Part shown: positions 1 to 10,442 of the stretch, in pieces | Layout of the letters: the number at the start of each line of letters is the position of its first letter | Numbering within the stretch: the first letter of the stretch is position 1 | Source: Lenzites betulinus | Lineage: Eukaryota; Basidiomycota; Agaricomycetes; Polyporales; Polyporaceae | Assembly (NCBI GenBank): GCA_022264855.1 | Contig: JABYQU010000059.1 | Coordinates: forward strand, 1-64,000 | DNA length: 64,000 bases | Reading direction: 5' to 3' | The notes under the pieces: model-generated | Database searches by the model: none | What the model was told of the DNA's origin: nothing | The model's input: only the letters and a program-made list of their open reading frames with translations | Program-made: the position numbers and the translations under genes

Positions 1-189
1 TTTACAAGTCTGAACGGGCTCCGATTGTCCTACATCTTTGTGTACGCATAGCGATTGCCAACACTGATATATTGGAGGAAACAGAATGTCATTTGAAGAG
101 TTATACATGATTATATCGCTACAACATGTTATTACACTGTATGGAACACAGGATGCCGTATTACGAGGGTTTGTGCGGTCGTATCGTCG

Positions 190-246
190 CGCAAAAGGCA
201 CCGACAGAAAGCAGCATTTCGCCGCTTTCTTGCGGTGCCTTTTGCG
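190..246. repeat. Inverted repeat, 23-bp arms
   Basis: Arms 190-212 and 224-246 pair with two adjacent mismatches around an 11-nt loop. The left arm begins CGCAAAAGGCACCG. The arms would form a strong hairpin or cruciform. Confidence 0.85.
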
Positions 247-281
247 TGGCGATCCGCGCCGATGTCACGGAGATATGCGTC

Positions 282-322
282 GAGGAAGGTGGGTAGTAGT
301 CCAGCTACTACCCACCCTCCTC
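282..322. repeat. Inverted repeat, 18-bp arms
   Basis: Arms 282-299 and 305-322 pair with one mismatch around a 5-nt loop. The core is GGTGGGTAGTAG paired with CTACTACCCACC. Confidence 0.85.
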
Positions 323-435
323 AACGTGTCTGTGGGCTGTAGTTTGCTCAGAGGACGTTGTAACTGTAAGGTAGAATGTATTAGTCACTGAATATAACGA
401 TTGAGAGCAAAAACGAATGATACATGCGCAGAGGA

Positions 436-480
436 GGTGGAGCTGCACTCTGCCCGGGGTGGGCGGAGCGCAGCTCCACC
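436..480. repeat. Inverted repeat, 11-bp arms
   Basis: The perfect arms GGTGGAGCTGC and GCAGCTCCACC lie at 436-446 and 470-480. The 23-nt loop is G+C rich. Confidence 0.8.
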
Positions 481-562
481 GTCCGTGGGCCAAATCACGC
501 GCGTGCGAGCTCGTTCGAACGCGCTGAGCTCCGTCTTCATGGGGAAATAGTTTGCGCGTCAA

Positions 563-604
563 GGCGACAAAGAACGGACGAGATATCGCCCGTTCTTTGT
601 CGCC
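563..604. repeat. Inverted repeat, perfect 15-bp arms
   Basis: GGCGACAAAGAACGG at 563-577 pairs perfectly with 590-604 around a 12-nt loop. Confidence 0.85.
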
Positions 605-893
605 CATTTTACCCTGTTACTGTATCTACTGTAGAGCGGTCAGTACTTACTGTATTCCCGTTCTGTTTGCGCGCGATTGTAGCGTAATCAAATGCGAGTA
701 AAACGCGCTAACTTTGAAGCGAATCGGCCGGGATTCGAGCGAGGTAGAAGGGGTGCAAGCAGGCAGAGGTGGGTGGCTGAGGCAGACCTGCCTAATCGGG
801 ATGTGGCTGCGAGAGAGGCACAGGCGCGCGCGGGAGAGCCCCGGGGAGATGAGATAACACCTTATCTATTGAGAGATAAGAGATTAGAGACCC

Positions 894-970
894 CCGGGGG
901 CGCCAGCGCTGTCCCCCGGGCCTGCCTACCATATTAGGCAGGTCCCGGAGGGCAGCGCTGGCGCCCCCGG
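894..970. repeat. Nested palindrome, perfect 18-bp outer arms
   Basis: The outer arms 894-911 and 953-970 are perfect reverse complements (CCGGGGGCGCCAGCGCTG). Inside lies a second pair of arms, about 917-929 and 935-948, containing CCTGCCTA and TAGGCAGG. The whole 77 bp could fold into one long hairpin. A weak 7-bp palindrome (861-880) lies just before it. Confidence 0.85.
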
Positions 971-980
971 CCGCCCGTGA

Positions 981-1010
981 TACATCAGGAACCTTCCTGT
1001 TCCTGATGTA
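981..1010. repeat. Inverted repeat, perfect 12-bp arms
   Basis: TACATCAGGAAC at 981-992 pairs with 999-1010. The same word family recurs at about 1033-1049 (TTCCTGATACATCAGGA), so this may be a short dispersed motif. Confidence 0.8.
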
Positions 1011-1163
1011 AAGCGGCGCGGAGTCACAAACGGTTCCTGATACATCAGGAGTACATCAGCTGGTGGAGTGTTCCCTTGATTAATGTCTGTGTCCGCTGCG
1101 TTGCGTGCCTTGAACACCTCGACATCTACCTCATCAAACTTCGCCGTCACCTGCTCATTGTGA

Positions 1164-2760
1164 TCAGTTATCCAGCACATCCCCATCGCCTATGCATAGG
1201 TGAGTACTCACTGCTTGCGGACGGTATGCTGGTGCGCGCTGACGCCACGGACGTGTCCTTGCAGGTCCCTTGGTGCCGAGTGAGTTCAATCCGTGGCCCT
1301 CATCTTCAGTGTCTGGGTCGAGCGCTGTGGCAGTCACTGGGTCGCTGTCGGATTCGTCCGTTGACTGATACTGCCATTGAAACATCCAGTCGTGTTCAAG
1401 GCCTATCAGCGACGGTATCTTGTCGCGTACCGCTGAGCGCTCCGAAGCTTTCTGCACCGCGACTGTAAGTGAGCTGGCAGGCCGTGTTATGTAATTAATG
1501 CTTACCATGACCTTTCGACGACGACGTCTGTTCTGGATACGGGTTTCCTCCTGCGCTCCCTTGGACTTGTCCCGTGCCTCGCGATGACGCTTTGCAAGGG
1601 TTCCGAAGCAGGTCTCCAACCCATCCTCAACCACGTCATCCGGCAGGACGTTCAGCATCTCCTGGGCCAGCGACGTCGACCACTTCCGACCATCCCGCTT
1701 CACCTTTTGTACAACCTCTCCAACCCACCCCGCACGGTTCACTGGCCATCCGTCATCCCATCGTGGGCGCAACAGGCGTTTAGGGTCCATCACATCCTCC
1801 GAGGACCAGAACCCTCGGCGCATCACCTCTGGCAGCATGTCCTTCTTGCGGATGCCCATCAAGCCCAAGAGCACCGCGCGAATGCATGCCTAGTAGTCTG
1901 TAAGTCATGTACCACACCCACAGAGAGCCAACTCACGAAAAATGCCCGTGTTTTAAGCTCGCTCTTGCTCGCTGATGCTACAATCGCGTCTTCACCCACC
2001 AGTGCACCACCCACAGCCTCCGCGTCCCTTCCCTCTTGCTCACCGTCATCCATCGACAGGTTCTCGAGGTAGAGAATGCGGCCTTCCACGTCCCGGACAC
2101 GCTCGACCGTCTCATCTCCCAACTCGCGCTGTTCCTCATTCGTGGTCTGCATCTCTGCGACTCCCACCGACAGACGCGAGTTTTCACGGGTGAGTTTTTT
2201 GACTTGATCTTCCATGATCTGTAGCCTCGACTGAAGTGACTCCACGGTATTTTCTAGCTCCCTGAGAGTGTCCACCTCAAGCCATCCCATACCTTTGAAG
2301 GTCAGTCATTCATATGTACATACAACCGGACTACCATTGCTGACATACCCGTATTGGCAGCGACCTGGCTGGCTCGACCCTTCCCCTTGTCAGCAAGACC
2401 ATCCTGGGCCTGCCGTGCGCTAGAGGACACCGCGCGACGACGTCCTGCACCTGAGTGCGAAGTCCCAGCACCTGCTGTCGGAGAGGAGGGGCTTGCATCG
2501 CGACGGCTGCTTGTCGCTGTCCGCGCTGGCGAGTGTGCCCTGCTGGGAGCCGTGGACGGGGCTGCAGACGGAGCTGGAGTACTGCGCACTGAACTAGCTG
2601 CTGGGCGTGCATTGTCGCCAGTCTTGCGCATGGAGGTAAAGCCAGGCGGCAGTAGAAGTCTACCTCGTCCTGCCAGCGGATGATTCTGGGCTTGGCGCTT
2701 GGACGGCCGCTCGTTTCCAGGCGACGGTGGCTCCGAGGGGCGGGTTACTCCAGTCGGCAT
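1164..2760 (-). CDS. Hypothetical coiled-coil protein (accessory region)
   Basis: I do not recognise a named family. The start is taken as the ATG at 2758-2760 (MPTGVTRPSEPPSPG), which opens a Ser/Pro/Ala-rich disordered first exon ending near 2349 at a GTATGT donor. The second exon (about 2290-1930) carries a heptad-like coiled coil (LRELENTVESLQSRLQIMED). The third exon (about 1874-1164) continues with LLGLMGIRKKDMLP, a Trp-rich segment around DDGWPVNRAGW and a basic run RRRRRK, then an acidic tail with QSTDESDSD. The coiled coil and basic stretch suggest a nuclear or DNA-associated protein, but that is inference. A small intron near 1490-1540 may change the C-terminus, so the last ~110 residues are uncertain. 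It is transcribed in the same direction as the DUF6589 gene but lies outside the inverted repeat that brackets that gene. Confidence 0.5.
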
Positions 2761-3368
2761 GCTCGCGAGGTGCAGTGTCAGAGGTGAAGCTTGACGGCGG
2801 GCTCTGGGGATACGACAACGTTTCAGCCAGGTGCGCACTCGCAACGGCCATATATACACAAGCCCCCGAGGTCACTGACTGCTACCTCTGGGCCTGTCAT
2901 CACAGGTTGGGCATGAAAGCGGGCTACGGCCTACCGCCATCCCGCGAGCACACCAGCAAGTTTCTCACCTGTCATGGAGGGGAGAGCTCGCCGGACGACC
3001 TGTTTGATGCGGGTACGGTGTTCCGACCTTGCACGCTTCGTACATCACTACAGATGGAATATAACATATATTATGAGGTCTCATGGGTGCTATGTATGTG
3101 TGTGTATCATCAGGGCTCGTGTACAGGGCGGTAACAGGAGCGGGAGGGGTATCTGAAAGCGGCGGGTGCGCACGCCAGGGAGCATCAAATCTGGGCTGGA
3201 TTGGGAAGACATGTCGGGTTTGACATCGATCGCCATGCGATGTGGCGGGGCGCAGATCGTCCGCAGATATATATCTTATTCAGAATGTCTTCTCGATTTG
3301 TTCTCAACCGATCTGGCTGGATCTGCAGTGCAAAGGGGGCAGGGAGGAGGCGCGAGCTTGCGAGCGGA
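2761..3368. other. Intergenic, no gene seen
   Basis: About 600 bp upstream of the coiled-coil gene and downstream of the DUF6589 gene. Only short, unconvincing open frames are present. An AT-rich patch lies near 3057-3076. Confidence 0.5.
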
Positions 3369-3422
3369 CTGGGCTAACTGGTCGCCCCTTTGGCAGGGGC
3401 CACGAAGCGCCCACCGTGGGAA
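3369..3422. repeat. Left copy of a ~54-bp inverted repeat
   Basis: Its reverse complement matches 13501-13554 at about 49 of 55 aligned positions, with two 1-base gaps. The outermost words are CTGGGCTAACTGGTCGCC on the left and GGCGACCAGTTAGCCCAG on the right. It sits about 120 bp beyond the DUF6589 stop codon. I see no target-site duplication next to it. Confidence 0.75.
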
Positions 3423-3539
3423 TTAATACTTGTGAATATTTCGTATCGTGCTCTTGGAGAAATGGGAGGGGCCGTCATTAGACGTACGCGCAGGCGCCGG
3501 AACCACTCAAATCACACTCGGAAGCACATTGGAATGCAT

Positions 3540-6500
3540 TCAGAACCCGTCCATGTCTAAATCAACATCTTCCGCGCTGTCCAGCGTGAAGAATGTGTCT
3601 CCAAAGGCATTCCCCGCCGTCTCATCGTTACCCGCTGCCGCCCCATTCTCCGGATCGGAAGTGTCGCTGCTCTCAGTGCTGCTCGAGGAGGATTCGGAGG
3701 ATGGGCTTGTACTGCGGAATTCCGCTGCAAGACGACCAGGAGGTGTGCCAGAAGCCGAGGGCGACTCGGGCTCAGAAAAGCTAAAGCTTTGGGCCCGGCG
3801 TGCCACCCCAAATGTATCGAGGGCAGAGCTGCCGACCATGGGTTTCATCCTTCGGCGATCTTGCATCTTGATGAACGTGGTATTGTACTCCGCTAGTGGC
3901 CCAGCAAGCGCATGGATGCCTGCGCTGTAGACATTCGGTACAAGCTTGATCGAGTCGCCATCAGGCCGGCGGCTCTCTGCGACGTAAACCGAGTGTTTGC
4001 GTAGTGAAGCCATGAGCTCGTGGACATCCTTCGAAAGATCCGGTGAGTGATGCTTCACGCCTTGCTTGGCTCCGAGTTCGGCACTGATCTGCCTAGCGAG
4101 ACGGCGTAGAACCTCGATGCACGGGGAAATGGTTTCGAGCCATTCCCATGAGGCATTGCTTCCATGGGCCTTGTATATCACCTGAGCGAGCGTATCCCGC
4201 ATGCTATGGTTAGTAGATATTTTCACATATGTGACTGGACTGTACCTTGATCGAGAAATTTAGATGCTCTTGTAGCAGATCAACCGGTATAAAACCGTCG
4301 GCGTTGCCTGTTGTATTCACCAGCCAGTTGTTCATGATAATCTCCCTGCATGAAGCATTAGACAGCACAGATGGAGAACGTATAATGAGCTCACATACCG
4401 AAGTTCCCGGGGCCAAACATATGTAAGGTTATGCACAAGATGCAGGAGCTCGTGAGCATACTTCACACGACCCATAGCACGGAAACCAAGAGCCCATAGC
4501 TTCAGCACAGTAACTAGATGATCGGAGGATCCACTCTTGATAGCATCGGCAAAGTGGCGAAGGATGAGTGCATCACGGAAGAAGAGGATGGCATTATGGA
4601 GGACCGGGTCCTGAGCGCTGCGCTGTGGCTGTGATCCTGGGACGGCGGCAGTAGCATCGGCTGGCAGCCCGTTCTCACCAGTGTTCGCTGCTGTCTCCAC
4701 CCCACCATCGTGCAACGACACTGCCTGCGCTGGATTGGCGTACTTGTCAACTACGGCAGCGATATGTGCCTGAAATTGCTCGAACGACGATTGCGCCGGG
4801 TAGTCGGCGATGTTGTGCCCCGATACGAGCTCGAGACAGTGGAGGACCCGCGCGTAGAGAGAAACGAAGGTGAGATCTCGGCATGTTCTGTACGGAGGTA
4901 AAGATGAAAGCACTATAGGTTTGCGCTGCAAAACTGAGTTGTGGAAGGACAAGGACCCAGGGTCCCGAGCACTGAGTGAAGGATCTCCCCAGTGGGTCTC
5001 AAGTACTCCATGGGTAGCCGCCATCTGGTAGTGGAAGAAGCCTGGGGCAAAGACGACATTGAGGTAAGACTGGGACGCATCACCGTGGCCGACACGGGTG
5101 TTTGTGACCGCACGTACGCGTGCCATGGAGAGCTGGTCGCCAAAGACAATCTTGATTGTCTCATTGAACTCAGGTGAGCGGACGTCGTGTCCCATCTCGG
5201 TAAACATAGTGTCCAAGACCTTGACATTCCCTAGCGTGCTTGACTCATCGATCTCCATTGACGGCATCGGGAAGACAGTTGTTTTGTGGAGTGGAATACG
5301 ATGGGTGCTGGAGGGTGCAACGGCAGTGAGTTGCTCCCTGTATCGCTGGAATGAGGGGCCACCATGCTGAACCGTGATGTTCATAACAGTCCAGATGAGG
5401 TGGTCGCGCATAGCCTTGGTCTCATCCTGGGTGAGTCGGATGTCTTTGAATGTCAGCGGAGGTGCTGAGCTGAATGAACGGACCAGGTCGGCGGTCCTCA
5501 TGTACTCGCGTGGGGCCTTGTAGAGTGAGAACGCGGTCGCGCAGGTACCATTCTCCTGTGAGTCCGTCCGCCCGAGGATCTGCTCTGCTGCTCGGAACAT
5601 GAAGTTGATGTTGTCGTAAACGTTTCCTAGGCTGTCATCCCCAGGCTGCCTCGGGGACTGAGCACGTGTTCTGAGCTCGGTGCGACATGAGTCGGACAGC
5701 GTGTCTAGTATGCCCACTCGTGGTCTTGGTCTCCCCGTCGTGGCTGCAGGGATGACATGTTGACCGGGAGGTGCAAAGACTGTGGAGTGTAAGCGAGAGG
5801 AGTTGCCGTCAGGAATGAGTCCAGGGAGGGGATTGGCGTCTCTTGCCCGGGTTGGTGTGCTTGGCAGCGATGTCTCAGACTCCTCGAAGTCGGTGTCCTC
5901 CCAGCTTGAGTCTGAAGATTGACTCCATGATGGATTCTCCTCAGGTTTGTACTCGGAATCGGAAGAGGTGTCATCCGACTCCATAGCACATGGTGTTCGT
6001 TCTACCTCACCTGTGCCAGTAGGTCTTGAACTGCGCCGACGTGTGCCTGCTAGCATTTGGTAGCTGCTTGAGAGCCCTACATGGGACATCACACTGATGA
6101 CTTGACGTGACGAACCAGTTGCGTAGAGGTATAAACCCATGATCTGGGCTGCATAGCTATTTCGCTGGCTACGTGCTCGGAGGAGAATTGTCATGGCGCT
6201 ACCAATCAGCTGGGGGAATGCGAGGTGACATGGTGAGCACTACGAACCGATAATTGTGGATATCAGATAATGATACTGACCTTGCTCCGCCATTCCTCAT
6301 ATCTGTTTGCATTCGTCTGTGTATCAGAGCTCCTCAAGACGTTGAGCTTCTTGGCCTGCCGTGTGGTTGTTGAGAAGGCGACCAGAAGAGCTAGCGTGTG
6401 TGGGCAAAGCTTGTACAGGTTATCATAGAGCTGAGTGAACTTGAAGCTGCCTGCGAAGCTCTCGTTTATCGGCCGCCTGAAAGCCTGTAGTGCTTGGGAG

Positions 6501-7225
6501 CGCGTCACTGCATTGCCTTCCCCGTGCACCAGTGAGCTGACATACTCCACAGCCCAGCCTCTGACAGCGGCGCGACCAGTTCTGCTGTTGGAGGAAGAAA
6601 CCCAGTTGGCAAGAACTTCTTGTACCCGTCCAGGCACTCCAAAGAGGCCCCAGTAGCGGTCATCACCGTATCCTGCCGACACGGTCTTGTCTGATATGAA
6701 GAGAAGAAGGTCGCCGTAGGTAACTTGCTTTCCTTTCATGTACGACAGGACGTCTCTGATACGGGCACGTTGATCTTCAGCTGCGGCATGCTCCAGAGCA
6801 TCCTTCTCGGCTTCTTCACGAAGCGCCTTTGCATGCATGGCCTCCGCATGCGCAGCTGAAGCTTGCACTTGAACTTCTGCCATCTGCTTCTTCTTCTTCT
6901 CCCTTTGTTTTGCTGCTTTGCGACGACGGCCTACAGAGCGTTCTGCACGGTTACGCCCTGTGATAGGGGAGCTTGGATTGACATGGTCGCTAGAGTAGTC
7001 GCCCTCGCCGCATCCCTCGACCATCGTCCCAGGGAGCTCAGGTGCGGTGTCTCTTTCGGTGAAGGCTAGCTGCTCATGGTGTTCGAGCTCCTCCAGCAGG
7101 ACTAGGTCTTGTTGACAATCGTCCCCCAGGTCGTCTGAGCCACTGAGCAGTTCTGTCAGGGGCGAGGGGGGTGCAGAAGAGGGTGGTAACGGTGACAAGG
7201 GACGAGCCACTGAGCACGGAGTCAT
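3540..7225 (-). CDS. DUF6589-domain protein (probable mobile-element or accessory gene)
   Basis: Several exons read as one protein. The N-terminal exon (7225 to about 6290) starts at an ATG (MTPCSV), carries a basic coiled stretch (RRRKAAKQREKKKKQ) and ends near YEEWRSK. The main exon (about 6215-4405) runs from LIGSAMTILLRARSQRNSY through a Ser-rich insert to FGDQLSMARVRAVTNTR and HGVLETHWGD. A short exon (about 4347-4245) encodes NNWLVNTTGNADGFIPVDLL. The last exon (about 4210-3540) encodes VIYKAHGSNASWEWLETISP and an acidic tail. The order of these blocks matches the DUF6589 family of Agaricomycetes as I know it; its function is unproven. Introns have clear GT/AG ends (for example GTATGT near 4398). 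The gene is divergent from the RecQ-like gene and looks intact. Association with a mobile element is inferred from the flanking inverted repeat. Confidence 0.8.
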
Positions 7226-7449
7226 GATTTCAGGTCGGTTCACCGGTGTTGTCCTCAGTAATCCTGTACTCACTATCTCATTAGTGAGGGCGTAGTATAC
7301 TACACGTATAAAGAATACAAGCTTACCTCTCGAGAAGAGAGAACTTGCCGATCAGCGTCTGAGGAAAGCAAGGTGGTGGTGGCGCAGACTTTCTACGTCT
7401 CTCTTTGAACCTCATCCTCAGTGCTCGCCATTCTCCCACTTGTGCTTAT
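7226..7449. promoter_or_regulatory. Shared divergent promoter region
   Basis: The 224 bp between the inferred ATG codons of the DUF6589 gene (minus) and the helicase gene (plus) must hold both promoters or short 5' leaders. It includes AT-rich sequence around 7285-7325 (GTATACTACACGTATAAAG). Compact divergent spacing suggests co-expression, which is inference. Confidence 0.45.
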
Positions 7450-10119
7450 ATGGCCCGCTCATCCCACCTTCGCCGAAGACGCAGTCCCCGGCCTTTACCT
7501 GTCATCAGTGCTCCCAGACACAAACTCACGCCTGAAGATGTGCAGCTGCTATCACAAAAACTTCGTGACACCTGTGGATGGCACGCTGATCCTAAGCCAT
7601 TCCAGCTTGCAGGAATCAAAGCTCAGCTCGACGGTGACGACATGATCATTCAAGCGTCGACTGGTGCTGGGAAGACTGCTATAGCTGCTGGGCCGCACCT
7701 TTGGCAGACGAGTGCAGGCAAAACGACTATCATGGTGTGCCCGCTACTCTCCCTTGAGGACGAAATGGTGAGTACAGTGCTTGATATCATGTACATGGCA
7801 GTTGACTATGCTGACAAGCTTCTATTCGATTCATTCCGTGTTTCGTATAATTGGCAGGTTCGTACCTTTGAGTTAGAATTTGGCCTCAATGCCGTCGCTC
7901 TTAATAGTACGAATGGCGCATGCTCACCTTTGACTATCAAGGCATGTATTCTTCATATAATCACAGCCATTGTCGACGTTTTAACACCCATATTTATAGA
8001 GAATCATCTCCGGAGCATATCATATCATTTTGATATCCCCGGAGATGCTACAGTCACGAACATTTGTCAACCGCGTCCTCCGCAACCCACGCTTTGCTCG
8101 CCGGGTACTCTCTGTTGTGGTTGATGAAGCCCACTGCATCTCACACTGGGGAGCTGAATTCCGAAAGAAGTATAGTTCTATCGGTGTCGTCAGAGCTTTC
8201 CTTTCCCGTGGAACACCAATCGTAGCCCTTTCAGCTACGTTAACGCCACGGGTTCGCCGTGATGTCACGAGCAAGCTACATTTTCCAAAGGGAGGGGATC
8301 ACTTCCTCAATGTCAGCAATGATCGCTCCAACGTCTCGCTAGTTGTACGTGCTTGCGAGCATCCGATGAACACGTATGCAGATCTCGACTTTGTGGTTCC
8401 AGGCTCTATCAGCTCCATCGAGGACATTCCCAAGGCATACATCTATGCCGACAACATCCACATGGGCTCTGAGATCGTCGACTATCTCAAGGGACTTGTA
8501 GTCTCTCGTATGGGAGCATCTGACTCGTCCGAAGAGCACGCAACAGGTGCTATACGCCCTTTCAATGCCATTATGTCAAACTCCTACCGCGAAGAGTCCA
8601 TGGATGCTTTCCGACGTGGTACTGTGCGCATCCTCGTCTGCACAGATGCTGCGGGAATGGTGAGTGACGCTAGAACTATGACCTCCACATTTCGATGTAA
8701 CTTATAAAACTGGCACCACAGGGCTGCAACATCCGAGATGTAGATCTGGTGGTACAATGGAAGCTCCCTGCGACACTGTCAAACTTCATACAGCGCGCCG
8801 GCCGCGCTGCATGGGCATCCTCGCGGCAAGGCTTGGCAGTGCTCTTGGTTGAACGCTCGGCCTTCTCTACTCCTGATGCAAAGTCTGCACGACAGCCTCA
8901 CAAAACGCAGGGAGGACGCCGAGGGGCTGTCACCACAAGGCCCAGTCCAGCCGGATCCAAGTCCATCCCTCAGGCTGGCCACTCTTTTCCGACCATGTTG
9001 CATGCCAGTGAGAGCCTCCTCCAGCAAGAACCTCCTGAAGCGAACACTGCTGACTGTCGGCTTATAGCTGACCGCCGGAAACAGTCTAAGATGTACGCAG
9101 AAGCGCATGGATTAAAGCGGGGCTCCCATTCTGGTAACGACGACGAGCAACCAAGCGGAGAGGAGCCACAGCTCGACCCGGATGCTGCAGACGAAGGCTT
9201 GTTGGCTTTCGTGCAGAGCGTTCACTGCCGTCGAGATGTATGGTCGATGGTTTACGAGTCTACTCATCAAGGTTAGTGTTGCACAGATGAAGTTATCGGT
9301 CAGGTATTGATTATTTACCCTCTATAGACTCTACAACACCCTGCTGCGACTTGTGCTGCCCATCTTTGCTCGATAGGACACGACCAGGTCCCCATCCACG
9401 TCTGAAGCGCACGAAGAAAGTGAAAAAAGGCCTACCAGTTGTCGAATACCAAGGACGACTACGCGATTGGTGCAAGACCGTATTCGAGCGCGACCACAGC
9501 GGTGCGCAATGGGACCATACGGGCCTTCTCAGTCACATGCAGGTCGAACACTTAACCTCAGTCGGACGCCTCAACAGGGTCAAGCTCGCCTCCATTCTGG
9601 GAGCATCTTGGGTATGGTGGGATGAGTACTCCGACGAGCTTCTTGCATTCACGGAAGAATGGCTCATACCGTTTGTTCCTACCCCACGCACTCGGAAAGC
9701 CGGCGCTGCACCACGGACGTCCAAGTCGAAGCGCTCTCGCGAGCTGGAAGATGCTTCGGACCACCCAAACAACACATCCTCCCCTGCCAAACGCCGTCGG
9801 AGGAGAAACCGTGGCTCCGCGCTGGATACTACAGGTTAGTGTGTCATTTTAGAGACTACGCTGCGTGTACACGCTCATCCGCACAGAAACCGATGCACAT
9901 GGAGCACCACTGTTACAATGGCAGTCTCCTGAGACGCCTGACACGTATGCTGCTGTAGATAGCACCTGTCAGCGTGCCATCTATCCGTGTGCTGTCCGCT
10001 GGGAGCACGATGCTCCTGCAGTGGACAATGCCCCCGAGTTCGAGCTTGGCCTCAACCTGCCGCCTATTGCCCAGTATGTCGCTGTGCTACACGACGCCGG
10101 TAGTTCCAGTTTAATCTAA
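7450..10119 (+). CDS. RecQ-like superfamily 2 DNA helicase (divergent, accessory type)
   Basis: The start is taken at the first ATG (MARSSHLRRRR). Exons are about 7450-7767, 7858-7938, 7999-8658, 8722-9271, 9329-9836 and possibly beyond. Helicase motifs appear in order: motif 0/I FQLAGIKAQL...QASTGAGKT (about 7600-7680), a Ia-like CPLLSLEDEM, ISPEML (about 8040), motif II VVVDEAHCISHWG (about 8120), motif III ALSATL (about 8226), motif V LVCTDAAGM/GCNIRDVDLVV (8632-8755) and motif VI FIQRAGRAAW (about 8790-8820). The DEAH plus CISHWG signature is typical of RecQ. The final Arg usual in motif VI is Trp here. The C-terminal part is rich in charged residues, has a CxxC pair (CCDLCC) and a basic tail (AKRRRRRNR). 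Where the gene ends is unclear: open reading continues in pieces to about 10119 and perhaps into the tandem array. Confidence 0.75.
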
Positions 10120-10138
10120 CCCAACCTTAGATGTCAGG

Positions 10139-10442
10139 CGCCTTCTACTTCACACATAGAAGGTGCTATTGCGAGCACTCCACGGCGAGCAGTTCAGCGC
10201 GTACATGGCCTTCCCTCGCATCACAACCATGCAGACTGGCCTTCGAATTCGCAATCCCCTCTTCTTCAGCAAGTCGAGCAGGTTCACAATCACTTTGCAG
10301 GGTACTCAGATACATACCATCCGTCACTTTGGGGTGTATTTAGAGGCAACCACGCTCACCCGCCTTCTCCTCTCTCAGCTGTTAACTTTAGCGCCCGTTG
10401 GTATCAAGCGCCTCCGCTCGGTCCGAACAGCGATCGATAGAT
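10139..10442 (+). CDS. Possible downstream exon running into the tandem array
   Basis: One frame starting at the TGT at 10133 is open to the TAG in the first 912-bp unit (GATCGATAG, about 10440). It encodes a Gln/His/Pro-rich stretch including SHHNHADWPSNSQSP, YSDTYHPSLWGVFRGNHAH and, inside the repeat, SARWYQAPPLGP. It could be a C-terminal exon of the helicase gene or of a separate small gene. I recognise no domain. If real, the array has expanded inside a gene. Confidence 0.3.

Larger units (their letters stand above)
1..1060. other. Palindrome-rich non-coding spacer
   Basis: No convincing gene: the open frames here are short and lie across the palindromes. The stretch holds at least six separate inverted repeats with 7-23 bp arms between 190 and 1010, each listed or mentioned below. 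Their density is far above that of the other intergenic regions in the window. It lies just outside the accessory block with the DUF6589 and RecQ genes. I see no telomere repeat, so a subtelomeric origin is only a guess. Confidence 0.6.
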
